Positions 1 through 8,124 of a stretch of 64,000 bases of DNA are shown piece by piece. Each line of letters opens with the position of its first letter. The first letter of the stretch is position 1. Source of the stretch: Dyadobacter sp. NIV53 (GTDB lineage Bacteria > Bacteroidota > Bacteroidia > Cytophagales > Spirosomataceae); contig NZ_CP081299.1 of the NCBI RefSeq assembly GCF_019711195.1, positions 2,604,001 to 2,668,000 of the forward strand, in the 5' to 3' direction. Both the position numbers and the translations under genes were made by a program. The notes beneath the pieces were generated by a model that was not told the DNA's origin, ran no database searches, and saw nothing but the letters and a program-made list of their open reading frames with translations.

Positions 1-384
1 GCGGTCAAGGGCTGCTTCTACTTTTTGCTTACGTTCGGCAGGTGGGGTTTTAAGATAAAGCAAAGGAAGTTCCACGTTTTCATAAACCGTAAGTTCATCG
101 ATCAGGTTGAAGCTTTGGAATACAAATCCAATGTTTCCTTTCCGAATCTGAGCACGCTGGCGTTCCGACATTTTAGCCACTTCTGTACCATAGAATTCGT
201 AAGAACCTTCACTTGGATTATCCAGTAATCCCAGGATATTCAGGAGTGTGGATTTACCACAACCGGAAGGCCCCATGATGGCTACAAATTCACCGTCCTT
301 GATATCCATATCAATTCCGTTCAGGGCAGTAGTCTCAACTTCCTCCGTAGAGAAAACCTTATGCATGTTACTAATTTTGATCAT
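1..384 (-). CDS. ABC transporter ATP-binding protein (MacB/LolD type), 3' end outside window
   Basis: Reading from the ATG at 384, the frame stays open for 128 codons to the window edge, so only the N-terminal half is visible. Walker A (GPSGCGKST) lies at residues 38-46 and the Q-loop glutamine at about residue 90 (FVFQSFNL). The sequence fits the MacB/LolD/FtsE group of ATPases that drive MacB-type permeases for export of lipoproteins, peptides or drugs. The upstream membrane-fusion gene on the same strand supports a tripartite efflux system, with the permease presumably beyond the window. A 102-bp inverted repeat separates it from that gene. Family is clear; substrate is unknown. Confidence 0.9.
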   Translation of the reverse strand, partial: MIKISNMHKVFSTEEVETTALNGIDMDIKDGEFVAIMGPSGCGKSTLLNILGLLDNPSEGSYEFYGTEVAKMSERQRAQIRKGNIGFVFQSFNLIDELTVYENVELPLLYLKTPPAERKQKVEAALDR

Positions 385-423
385 TTGGGTAGTATATTAT
401 TTCTTTTGGCTGTTTAAAATATC

Positions 424-525
424 TTAACCGCAATGGGCGCTATGAGTTTCGCAATGGACATAAGGGCAATCTGCTTAATAAGTTCTTGCGCCTATTGCGT
501 TAAACTTTGCGTCTATTGCGGTTAA
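424..525. repeat. Imperfect palindromic intergenic repeat (REP-like)
   Basis: The two arms begin TTAACCGCAAT on opposite strands and stay similar for roughly 45 nt each, with a short central loop. Each arm also repeats a CGCAAT-type unit. It fills most of the gap between the membrane-fusion gene and the ATPase gene, so it would form a large hairpin inside the predicted operon transcript. Short CGCAA-rich inverted repeats like this are common in Bacteroidota intergenic DNA. It may attenuate transcription or stabilise the upstream message; that role is inferred. Confidence 0.7.
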
Positions 526-527
526 TG

Positions 528-1838
528 TTAAAACTCTAAAACTTCATTATCCCCAAAGTTCTCATAAGAACTTGTAATCACCTTTTCGCCTGGTTTCAAT
601 CCTTCCAACACTTCGAAATATTCAGGATTTTTGCGGCCCAGGGTGATGTTGCGTTTTGATGCGCGTTTTCCGTCTTCTCCTAGTACATATACCCAGTTTC
701 CACCAGTTTCAGAGAAGAATCCTCCCACAGGAAGTAATGTCGCTTGCGATGGTTGTCCAAGTTGCAGACGTATCGGAGCAGACTGTCCTCTTTTGATCAA
801 TTCTGGTGCACCTTTGTCGAACGACATATCTACTTCAAATCTACCGCTCAATACTTCCGGATAGATTTTGATAATTTTCAAAGCATATTCTTTCCCGTTG
901 AAATCCATTGAACCAACCAGTCCTGCGAAGATTCTTGATATATAATGTTCATCCACGCTTACCCGCATTTTGAAACCGTTCAAATCATCAATCTGGCCAA
1001 TATTTTGGCCCTGGTTAATGTTTGATCCAACTTCTACATTCATGGATGAAAGAAGACCAGATACAGGCGCTTTAACCGAAAGGTTTTCAAGTGTTTGTCT
1101 CCATAGATTTACGTTCTTCTGAGTACTTGCCAGCGTTCCTTCCAGTTGTGCAATCTGCATTTTGGAGTTTTCCTCCTGGTATTTTTGCGATTCTACCTCA
1201 ATATCACGTTGCTTGGAAAGGCGCTCGAATTCGCGTTTAGTTTTAAGATAATCTGCATCCGGAATTACTTTATCCTTATACAATTTCGTATTCCGATCAT
1301 GCGCATCTTTCGCCTGATCTATCTGGAAATCCAGTTCACTTAATGTCTTTTGAAGATTAAATCGTGCAATACGTAAACTCTGGCGTGTATTTTGAAGATC
1401 GTTAACCAATCGGCTCGCTTCCGTTTCAGATTGGAGAAAGCTTAATTTCAGGTTCTGGTTTTCAAGTTTCAAAAGCACATCGCCTTGTTTCACCATATTA
1501 CCGCCTTCAATCAGTTTTTCAGTTACATAACCTCCTACTATCGCATCCAGCTGGATCGTTTTCAATGGCTGAACAACGCCAGTAACAACTATAAATTCGT
1601 CGAATTTTCCTTGTGAAACAGTTGAAACAGTTAATTTATCCTGCTCAACATTTAGCTTACTTCTTTTGTCAGCGAAGAAAAATTGATATACTAAAAAACC
1701 AACCAACAACAAACTTCCGGCGATGATACCGATGCGTTGGGTAGTCCAGAATTTCTTGGGTTTAATTTTATCCATAGTTGATGACCCACCGGTAAATCCG
1801 TTACTGTTGCTGGTCGGGTTAGGTGTTTTAACTTCCAT
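528..1838 (-). CDS. HlyD-family periplasmic adaptor (membrane-fusion) subunit of ABC efflux pump
   Basis: A cytoplasmic N-terminus is followed by one membrane segment (IGIIAGSLLLVGFLVYQFFF) and then a periplasmic adaptor. The adaptor has a biotinyl-lipoyl half-motif (GGYVTEKLIEGGNMVKQGDVL), a long coiled-coil hairpin, the second lipoyl half (VKAPVSGLLSSMNVEVG) and beta-barrel/MP domains. This is the RND/MacA-type plan at the usual length. The frame is open to 1904, but the leader before residue MEVKTP looks non-coding; ATG at 1838 is preferred and ATG at 1775 is an alternative. It is followed by the ABC ATPase on the same strand. MacA-like adaptors link an inner-membrane MacB complex to a TolC-type channel. 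Confidence 0.9.
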   Translation of the reverse strand: MEVKTPNPTSNSNGFTGGSSTMDKIKPKKFWTTQRIGIIAGSLLLVGFLVYQFFFADKRSKLNVEQDKLTVSTVSQGKFDEFIVVTGVVQPLKTIQLDAIVGGYVTEKLIEGGNMVKQGDVLLKLENQNLKLSFLQSETEASRLVNDLQNTRQSLRIARFNLQKTLSELDFQIDQAKDAHDRNTKLYKDKVIPDADYLKTKREFERLSKQRDIEVESQKYQEENSKMQIAQLEGTLASTQKNVNLWRQTLENLSVKAPVSGLLSSMNVEVGSNINQGQNIGQIDDLNGFKMRVSVDEHYISRIFAGLVGSMDFNGKEYALKIIKIYPEVLSGRFEVDMSFDKGAPELIKRGQSAPIRLQLGQPSQATLLPVGGFFSETGGNWVYVLGEDGKRASKRNITLGRKNPEYFEVLEGLKPGEKVITSSYENFGDNEVLEF

Positions 1839-1904
1839 TATATTGATGTAGTAATTGATATCTGTTTCAAATTCTACTACTTGTATCAAATCACTATGCC
1901 ACAA

Positions 1905-2223
1905 TTTTCAGACAGACATAATCAATTGTAAATCAATGCATTTATAAATTATGGATTTTGTCAATTTGTTCATTATCGAACATTTCTGTACGTGTACGGA
2001 CATTGTACAAAATGGGTTATTTTAGGCGTGCCTGCCAGTTAAAATAAATCATAACCCTCTACTTAAAACAAAAAAACAGAACAGGCTATTCAAGCCGGTC
2101 AGAGTTGGAATAGCGTTATACAAGTTATCTTTTCCTTATGAAATCCGGTAAAACAAATAAAATCAGCAAATCACTATGACCCTGAAATGACTTAATAGAA
2201 TTCTTCAATAATAACTTAATTAA
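1905..2223. promoter_or_regulatory. Intergenic control region of the efflux module
   Basis: This stretch has no gene. At 1986-2010 there are three GTAC units, two of which form TGTAC-N7-GTACA, a candidate operator 150 bp or more upstream of the membrane-fusion gene. I looked for a sigma-54 GG/GC pair because a sigma-54 activator is encoded nearby, but the only candidate (TGGCAGGCACGC around 2025-2040, minus strand) has the wrong spacing. No other structure was seen. Confidence 0.3.
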
Positions 2224-2538
2224 ACCAAATCCCCCTGGGTACGCACACAAATTCTTTATCAGGTTGTTTTTATCAAAAAAGAAGGTCAACCTGTTTTATA
2301 CATTGAAAACCTTCCTCAATTATTCAAATACATTTTATGGAACATTAAAAATAAAAATTGCCATCTTTATCGCATCAACTCAGAAGGGCTTTTAGCGGTC
2401 ATGTATTCGGTTGAAGCGCTGGATAATTTGATAGAATATGTTAAAAATCAGGTAGAGCACCGCAAAAAGATTACTTTTAGGGATGATTTCATAGCCATGT
2501 TAAAAGAACATAAAATTATGTTCGATAAAAATATTTAA
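2224..2538 (+). pseudogene. Remnant of IS200/REP-associated tyrosine transposase (RAYT)
   Basis: This frame has no good start codon but reads like the two ends of a Y1 transposase (transposase IS200-like family). The N-terminal part runs YQVVFIKKEGQPV then NIKNKNCHLYRIN. The C-terminal part runs DNLIEYVKNQVEHRKK then DDFIAMLKEHKI. Intact relatives have the HxH metal motif and the tyrosine region between these parts; here roughly 50 residues are missing, so the protein cannot be active. The stop codon lies 9 bp before the sigma-54 regulator. It is evidence of an old insertion, and RAYTs are known partners of REP-type palindromes like those in this window. Confidence 0.75.
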
Positions 2539-2547
2539 TTTAAAAAA

Positions 2548-3924
2548 ATGCAACTTTCAGAAGCCAAAATCCTCATTATCGACGACGACGTTGATGTGCT
2601 CAGCGCAGCAAAATTATTACTGAAACGCCATGCCAAATTGGTTGACATTGAGAAAAATCCACAGAAACTGCCCTTTCTGGTAACCAATGGCGATTATAAT
2701 CTGATACTACTGGATATGAACTTTACCCGCGACGTAAATAGCGGCCGGGAAGGTTTTCACTGGCTTGATCGCATTCTGGATATTAACCCGAAGACAAAGG
2801 TGATCATGATCACCGCTTATGGCGATATTGAAATGGCGATCAGAGCGATAAAATCGGGTGCGACCGACTTTGTACTGAAACCCTGGGAAAACGATAAGTT
2901 ATTAGCTACAATTCAGGCTGCACTTGAGAGCAACGGCGCTTCTGCAAGTGCACTTGCAAATGCAGCCGAAGAAAAAAGTAAGGATGATGGTAAAAAAGGT
3001 AAATCAGCGTCTGACACCATTGTTGCTTCGAGCGAGTCGATGCAGCAGGTTTTGCATACGGCTGAACGCGTGGCAGCTACGGATGCAAATGTGTTGGTAT
3101 TGGGAGAAAATGGTACGGGAAAAACACAATTAGCAAAACATATCCATCATCATTCCAAGCGCGCAGACAAACCATTTGTAACCGTGGATTTAGGCGCATT
3201 AAGCGAAAGTTTGTTTGAAAGTGAGCTTTTTGGGCACGTAAAAGGTGCTTTTACTGATGCAAAGGAAGACCGTGCCGGGCGTTTTGAAGAAGCAAAGGGA
3301 GGAACTATTTTTCTGGATGAAATCGGGAACATGACCTTAGGGCTGCAAGCGAAATTACTAACCGTCATTCAGGAAAGAAAGGTAACTAGAGTTGGATCAA
3401 ACAAGTCAATTCCTTTGGATGTCCGTTTAATTTGTGCCACAAATATGAATATCGAAAAGATGGTCGCAGAAAAAGTTTTTCGCCAGGACCTGCTTTACAG
3501 GATCAATACGATTGAACTGGATTTGCCACCGCTGCGTGAACGTCACGAAGATATTGCTGCTTTGGCCGATTTTTACCTGAAACAATTCAGCAAAAAATAT
3601 AACCGTCCGGTTAACGAGATCAGCAGTGCTTTGATTAAAAAAATGCAACAATATAACTGGCCGGGAAATATTCGTGAACTGCAGCACGCTATCGAACGTG
3701 CCGTGATTTTATCCCAGGAAAAAACTTTACAGCCTGACGATCTTTTTCTGAAAAGCTCGGGTGGACAACCAACCACAGCAACAGGTTTTGATCTGGAAGA
3801 CATGGAAAAAACGTTGATTGTAAAAGCTATGAAACGCTTTAATGGAAATATTACAGACGCGGCGAGAGAATTGGGTTTGAGCCGTGCGGCGCTTTACAGA
3901 AGGATGGAGAAATATGGGTTGTAA
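2548..3924 (+). CDS. Sigma-54-dependent response regulator, NtrC family
   Basis: The protein has the full three-domain layout at 458 residues. A receiver domain spans about 1-125, with acidic pocket D12/D13 and phospho-acceptor D56. An AAA+ domain follows, with Walker A GENGTGKT at 186-193 and Walker B FLDE near 255-258, and a C-terminal Fis-type helix-turn-helix ends the protein. The sigma-54 contact loop reads GAFTDA (233-238) instead of GAFTGA. It would activate sigma-54 promoters after phosphorylation by a histidine kinase. The nearest visible kinase is the NtrY-like one at 12.1 kb. Control of the divergent efflux genes is plausible but not shown. Confidence 0.95.
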   Translation: MQLSEAKILIIDDDVDVLSAAKLLLKRHAKLVDIEKNPQKLPFLVTNGDYNLILLDMNFTRDVNSGREGFHWLDRILDINPKTKVIMITAYGDIEMAIRAIKSGATDFVLKPWENDKLLATIQAALESNGASASALANAAEEKSKDDGKKGKSASDTIVASSESMQQVLHTAERVAATDANVLVLGENGTGKTQLAKHIHHHSKRADKPFVTVDLGALSESLFESELFGHVKGAFTDAKEDRAGRFEEAKGGTIFLDEIGNMTLGLQAKLLTVIQERKVTRVGSNKSIPLDVRLICATNMNIEKMVAEKVFRQDLLYRINTIELDLPPLRERHEDIAALADFYLKQFSKKYNRPVNEISSALIKKMQQYNWPGNIRELQHAIERAVILSQEKTLQPDDLFLKSSGGQPTTATGFDLEDMEKTLIVKAMKRFNGNITDAARELGLSRAALYRRMEKYGL

Positions 3925-3978
3925 GATATTTGAGGAAGGGTTTAGTCGTCTGACTTTATGGTCTTGTTTGCACTTGGC

Positions 3979-4013
3979 GTTCAGCTCAACTTCATTGTTC
4001 AGACCGGGTTTAT
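3979..4013. repeat. Direct repeat copy 1 flanking the barrel-protein gene
   Basis: A 35-bp segment starting GTTCAGCTCAACTTC and ending GACCGGGTTTAT matches the segment at 4826-4860 at about 31 of 35 positions in the same orientation. It overlaps the stop codon of the minus-strand gene at 4010. Together the two copies bracket that gene. Confidence 0.6.
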
Positions 4014-4735
4014 AATCTGGTAATAACTGAAAACATGAAACCTTGGTTTGCCCTGATTGGATACACCGGAACCAATACAAAGGTATTACCGGGATCGAAA
4101 GTTGAATATTGAATTGGTTTGTTGAATTGGTAAATTAATTCAACTGAAAATCTTTTCGCTAGTGGTATTCCAAAACCTGCGAAATAAATCAAACCACGCT
4201 CGATTCCTTTGTTTGCCGGAATATCAAAATCTGCATTTAATTTTCCGGAATCAGTTATACCGGTACTCCTTGTATTACTTGTTTTAAATACTATTTTTCC
4301 ATTGATAATCAAGGATGGCATGATACCATTAATGATATAAACATTGCTTTTTTCAGGAAACGGGCAAAAATGCAATGCTAACGGTATTTGAAGACGTTGA
4401 AAAGAATTCCTAAAATTTGTAGTAAAAATAAATGGGCCCAAACCATCAACGAGACCAGTAACCTCAGAAACACGCGTTCTTCTATCCCGAATGCGCTGCC
4501 ATTCACCGTCCAGGTTAACTGACAAATATTTAGAAATACGATAGTTTACCCGTATTCCTGCGCTAAGGTTTACACTATGTCTATATTTGTTTGATGTTTC
4601 GTTGTCTTCTTGTATTGTACTGTTTATTCCACCCAATCCAATTCCCGGTTTGACACCAATCGTCCACGTTGAAGACTGCCCGTTTGAACTCGTAATTGAG
4701 AACAAAATAAGTGCGAAGGCTAAATATTTTACCAT
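4010..4735 (-). CDS. Outer-membrane beta-barrel protein (PorT/OmpA-like barrel)
   Basis: A signal peptide (MVKYLAFALILFSITSSNGQ) is followed by alternating-residue beta strands, glycine-rich turns and a terminal aromatic-bearing strand (QGFMFSVITRL), typical of the outer-membrane beta-barrel families of Bacteroidota. Length of 241 residues fits an eight-strand barrel. No catalytic motif is visible and the function is unknown. The gene stands alone, is convergent with the sigma-54 regulator and is bracketed by a 35-bp direct repeat, which suggests it may have been inserted or moved as a unit. Confidence 0.75.
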   Translation of the reverse strand: MVKYLAFALILFSITSSNGQSSTWTIGVKPGIGLGGINSTIQEDNETSNKYRHSVNLSAGIRVNYRISKYLSVNLDGEWQRIRDRRTRVSEVTGLVDGLGPFIFTTNFRNSFQRLQIPLALHFCPFPEKSNVYIINGIMPSLIINGKIVFKTSNTRSTGITDSGKLNADFDIPANKGIERGLIYFAGFGIPLAKRFSVELIYQFNKPIQYSTFDPGNTFVLVPVYPIRANQGFMFSVITRL

Positions 4736-4825
4736 TTTTTTTATCAGGTTTATATTTAATAGATTAAGGACACGTTTTGATTCTTAATGGTTGTAAACTC
4801 TTTGAATAAATTTATAGAGTTTACC

Positions 4826-4860
4826 GTTCAGCCTAACTTCGTTGTTCAGACCGGATTTAT
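4826..4860. repeat. Direct repeat copy 2 flanking the barrel-protein gene
   Basis: Second copy of the 35-bp element (GTTCAGCCTAACTTCG...CCGGATTTAT), 91 bp upstream of the barrel gene's start. It runs directly into the 13-bp palindrome at 4857-4869, which recurs upstream of the aldo/keto reductase gene. Confidence 0.6.
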
Positions 4861-4869
4861 GGCATAATT
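4857..4869. promoter_or_regulatory. 13-bp near-palindrome, candidate operator (copy A)
   Basis: TTATGGCATAATT contains the palindrome TTATG-CATAA around one central base. The identical 13-mer occurs at 34676-34688, 80 bp before the aldo/keto reductase. Here it is 54 bp before the GH127 gene. A shared regulator site is one explanation; a fragment of a repeat family is another. Confidence 0.35.
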
Positions 4870-4880
4870 CTTTGGCATTC

Positions 4881-4905
4881 AAATAAGGTTATGTAAACCT
4901 TATTT
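4881..4905. promoter_or_regulatory. Perfect 10-bp inverted repeat upstream of the GH127 gene
   Basis: AAATAAGGTT and AACCTTATTT are exact reverse complements separated by 5 nt, ending 18 bp before the start codon. As DNA it could be an operator; as RNA it would place a hairpin next to the ribosome entry site. Confidence 0.45.
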
Positions 4906-4923
4906 CCACAATAATTTTTTAAA

Positions 4924-6870
4924 ATGATAAAATCCCTTTCGTTTATATTTCTTCTGATAAGTTCTCAAATACTCTTTGCACAAGACAACCGGATTATCCC
5001 TGTCCCTCTCAAAAACGTAAAAACACATCAGGGTTTTTGGCATTCCAGATTGGCAACCGCCCGTACAGTTACAATACCACATGTTTTAAATGAAACAGAG
5101 AAATCCGGCCGTATAGATAATTTTGCGGTGGCGGGCGGGTTAAAAAAGGGTGTATTTCAAGGTGCACGCTTTGACGATTCGGATGTATTCAAAATTTTTG
5201 AAGGCGCCGCCTATTCTCTCCAAAATCATTACGATGTAAAACTGGATCATTATCTGGATAGTCTGATCACACTTTTTGCGGCTGCTCAGGAACCCGACGG
5301 ATATTTGTATACACTCAGGACAATTAATAAGGATACAACCGGATCTTATGACTGGATTGCAGGACCTTATCGCTATTCATTTGAAAATGGCAGCCATGAG
5401 CTCTACAATGTGGGGCATCTTTATGAAGCAGCTGTTGCTCATTACGAAGCAACGGGAAAGAAAACATTATTGAATGTTGCGATCAAAAATGCAGATCACC
5501 TTGTTAAAACTTTTGGACCTAATCCGGGTCAGCTTGTGGTTGTACCCGGGCATGAAGAAACGGAGATTGCTTTAGTAAAACTTTATCGTACTACCGGCAA
5601 AAAAGAATATCTGGACCTTGCCAAATTCTTTGTAGATATGCGCGGCCGGTCTGACAAACGGCCATTATTCCTTGACGGACATAAACTAGGGCCATCCTAT
5701 TTCCAGGATCAGGTACCTTTCGTTCGCCAGACGGAAGCAGTCGGACATGCAGTTCGTGCGCAATATTTGTATACGGCCGTTGCCGATCTGCTGACAATCC
5801 AGGATGATCCGAAAAACAGTGCCGCCGTTCATAAGATTTGGGATGATGCCACAGAACACAAGCAATATATTACCGGTGGAGTTGGTGCGCGGGAAGACGG
5901 AGAAGCATTTGATGCTCCGTACATTTTGCCCAACGACAATGCCTATGCAGAGACTTGTGCGGCAATTGCAAATATGCTATGGAATCATAAAATGTTTCTT
6001 TACACGGGAGAAGCAAAATATATGGACGTTTTTGAGCGCGTTCTTTACAATGGTTTTCTTGGCGGAATGTCGGTTAAAGGGAATGAGTTTTTCTATGTGA
6101 ATCCGATGGCTTCCAATGGAGTTAATGATTTTGGCAGGGGAAGCGGAGCAACGAGGCACGAATGGTTTGGCACTGCTTGCTGCCCAACCAATGTAGCACG
6201 GTTTTTACCTGCTATGCCTGGTTACATTTATGCCACAAAAAACAATGAACTATTTGTTAACTTATTTGCCGATAATGAAGCGAAAATGCTGATCAATAAT
6301 ACTTCTGTTACGGTAAATCAACAAACGAATTATCCGTGGGAAGGTAATGTAAAAATTACTGTCTCTCCCGAAAAACCGCTCAATTTCCCGATTTCAGTGC
6401 GGATTCCGGGCTGGGCAAATGGCGAGGCAATTCCAGGGAATTTATATACATACCAGGATAAACAATCCAAACCAGTTGAAATAAAGGTTAATGGAAAAAT
6501 AATTCCTGCAACCGTCGGGAAAGGTTATCTGACACTTACCAGAACATGGAAAAAAGGTGATGTCGTTTTAATTTCACTTGATATGCCGGTCAGAAAAGTT
6601 ATTTCAAATACCAAAGTGGTAACAAACAAAGGCAAGGTTGCTATTGAACGCGGCCCCGTTTTGTATTGTGCAGAAGGCCATGATAATAATGGTAAAGCAC
6701 TTTCAATTCCTGTTTCTTCTGCTCAGACATTTTCACCAAATTACCAGCCGGATCTATTGGGAGGAGTTAATGTTTTAAAATCCACAGAAGGAAATGTAAC
6801 GCTGATCCCCTATTACGCATGGGCCAATCGCGGAGCCAACGAAATGACAATTTGGTTTAATTTGAAGTAG
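4924..6870 (+). CDS. Glycoside hydrolase family 127 beta-L-arabinofuranosidase
   Basis: A signal peptide (MIKSLSFIFLLISSQILFAQ) leads a 648-residue protein of the GH127/DUF1680 family: an (alpha/alpha)6 barrel followed by beta-sandwich domains. The zinc/catalytic set known from Bifidobacterium HypBA1 (Glu, Cys, Cys, Cys with a cysteine nucleophile) is present as E343 and C345 (YAETCAA) and C419-C420 (TACCPTN). It should release L-arabinofuranose from plant glycans in the periplasm or at the surface. No SusC/SusD pair is adjacent, so it is not part of a classical utilisation locus here. A bidirectional hairpin follows it. Confidence 0.93.
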   Translation: MIKSLSFIFLLISSQILFAQDNRIIPVPLKNVKTHQGFWHSRLATARTVTIPHVLNETEKSGRIDNFAVAGGLKKGVFQGARFDDSDVFKIFEGAAYSLQNHYDVKLDHYLDSLITLFAAAQEPDGYLYTLRTINKDTTGSYDWIAGPYRYSFENGSHELYNVGHLYEAAVAHYEATGKKTLLNVAIKNADHLVKTFGPNPGQLVVVPGHEETEIALVKLYRTTGKKEYLDLAKFFVDMRGRSDKRPLFLDGHKLGPSYFQDQVPFVRQTEAVGHAVRAQYLYTAVADLLTIQDDPKNSAAVHKIWDDATEHKQYITGGVGAREDGEAFDAPYILPNDNAYAETCAAIANMLWNHKMFLYTGEAKYMDVFERVLYNGFLGGMSVKGNEFFYVNPMASNGVNDFGRGSGATRHEWFGTACCPTNVARFLPAMPGYIYATKNNELFVNLFADNEAKMLINNTSVTVNQQTNYPWEGNVKITVSPEKPLNFPISVRIPGWANGEAIPGNLYTYQDKQSKPVEIKVNGKIIPATVGKGYLTLTRTWKKGDVVLISLDMPVRKVISNTKVVTNKGKVAIERGPVLYCAEGHDNNGKALSIPVSSAQTFSPNYQPDLLGGVNVLKSTEGNVTLIPYYAWANRGANEMTIWFNLK

Positions 6871-6930
6871 GGTTTCTGGAGTGTAGCTATCACTCTTTCC
6901 AAAAAATCACAGCAAATAATAATTAAACAC

Positions 6931-6975
6931 AAAAAAAGTGCTGATCATCATCAAAGCTGGTCAGCACTTTCTATA
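6931..6975. terminator. Bidirectional terminator between convergent genes
   Basis: AAAGTGCTGA pairs with TCAGCACTTT across a 16-nt loop. An A-run precedes it and a T-rich stretch follows, so it can serve both the GH127 gene and the minus-strand gene that ends at 6996. Confidence 0.75.
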
Positions 6976-6995
6976 TTTAATATCAAAATTTAAAT

Positions 6996-7496
6996 TCAGG
7001 CAAGATTCAATTTCCCATGTTCACCTTCATCTGGTGTTGTACCTGTAACTACGGCTTTTAACATTGAGAAAAACACGACCATTCGGGATGAATTACTATC
7101 CCAGTATGCTGCCTCGTCGGTTGTCACTTTCAGTATAACCAGATTTGGATCATCTTTCCCTTCCGGAAACCAGGCTTTGGACATTGGATTCCACAACTCT
7201 TCCTTTTTTTGCTGATCTTCAATGATAGATGCGTTTCCTGACACACTTACGTATGTATGATTTTTCGGATCAGCATATATTAATGTAACAGATTCATTCC
7301 AATCCGTTTCCGATCCGATTTCTGTTTGTTTGCTTGTAAAAAACCAAACATTACCATCCTCGTCAATATCCAGTGTAGTCATTGGCCTTGATTCAATTTT
7401 ACCGTCCTTATAAGTCGTGTACATACAAAAACGAATATCTTCCGCCAGTGAATTTAGTTTTTTTATTGCTTCAACATTCTGAAAGTCCTTTTCCAT
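6996..7496 (-). CDS. Pyridoxamine 5'-phosphate oxidase-like general stress protein 26
   Basis: A 166-residue single-domain flavin-binding split-barrel protein. The pattern of a DIRFCMYTT strand, RPMTTLDIDEDG, VWFFTSKQTE and the TLIYADP..TYVSVSG segment matches the general stress protein 26 subgroup of PNPOx-like proteins. Such proteins bind FMN or a related cofactor and are linked with stress; the physiological substrate is usually unknown. It shares its strand with the 2TM gene upstream but a 93-bp gap leaves co-transcription open. Confidence 0.88.
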   Translation of the reverse strand: MEKDFQNVEAIKKLNSLAEDIRFCMYTTYKDGKIESRPMTTLDIDEDGNVWFFTSKQTEIGSETDWNESVTLIYADPKNHTYVSVSGNASIIEDQQKKEELWNPMSKAWFPEGKDDPNLVILKVTTDEAAYWDSNSSRMVVFFSMLKAVVTGTTPDEGEHGKLNLA

Positions 7497-7589
7497 GATT
7501 ATTTTAATTTCATCTTTTAGAATAATTTCTTAAAGATCCAATTACAATAATTGTTCCAAACAGGGAAAAGAATATATTTTGAACAAAAG

Positions 7590-7871
7590 TTATCTTCCTT
7601 CTCTTATCAGTTTTTCATATTCCTGCTCCACCAATTTCTTTTCCCCTGCATTATCATAAGCAGACAAATAATGTGATGCAAGACCAATTCCCCAACCTAA
7701 CATTGGCCAGATTGGCCAGGGGAATAAGTGTCGCCCTCCGCTTTGCCCGATAGTGATGAAATATATGATCCACAAAACTCCGTTTACCATAAAATATGTA
7801 CGCAGATGAATTTTGAATCCAGCCCGTTTTTTAGCTTTTCTCCAAAGAAGTTCGTTGCGAGGCGTTTCCAT
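7590..7871 (-). CDS. 2TM domain-containing small membrane protein
   Basis: 93 residues with an Arg/Lys-rich N-terminus, two hydrophobic segments (YFMVNGVLWIIYFITIG and PWPIWPMLGWGIGLASHYL) and a charged C-terminal helix (EKKLVEQEYEKLIREGR). This is the layout of the 2TM domain family, often found as small stand-alone proteins or fused to LytTR regulators in Bacteroidota. It probably sits in the inner membrane; its role is unknown. Confidence 0.85.
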   Translation of the reverse strand: METPRNELLWRKAKKRAGFKIHLRTYFMVNGVLWIIYFITIGQSGGRHLFPWPIWPMLGWGIGLASHYLSAYDNAGEKKLVEQEYEKLIREGR

Positions 7872-7948
7872 TTTTTTAGCGTTTAGGTTTTATCAATTTA
7901 CAAACAACTTAAAATTTACAGATTCTTATTTGTTTCAAATTTATATTT

Positions 7949-8038
7949 GAAAAATATTATAAACCAGGCAATTACGACAGACCTCAGCAGAAGCCGGATG
8001 AAATTCAGAAAGAAAGGGATGAGGCCTATTATTGGTAA
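7949..8038 (+). pseudogene. Possible short coding remnant
   Basis: In the 253-bp gap between two minus-strand genes, a plus-strand frame reads EKYYKPGNYDRPQQKPDEIQ and continues with KERDEAYYW before a stop. The composition is protein-like, unlike the AT-rich spacer around it, but there is no start codon upstream in frame and no family was recognised. It could be the tail of a decayed gene or chance. Confidence 0.25.
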
Positions 8039-8124
8039 TCTGATGTGAACAGTTGTAATAATATTTAATTCATCTTAGAATTTTTACTTCCGTATTTTCC
8101 ATTTTTAATTCTAATCTCTTCACT

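Noticed and set aside
2020..2045. Sigma-54 promoter for the efflux genes
   Set aside because: The GG and GC elements are about three bases too close to each other.
4826..4905. Possible integron attC site (GCCTAAC core near the direct repeat and beside the 13-mer)
   Set aside because: One core-like 7-mer is present, but no matching GTTRRRY partner or imperfect stem lies at the right distance, and no integrase gene is in the window.
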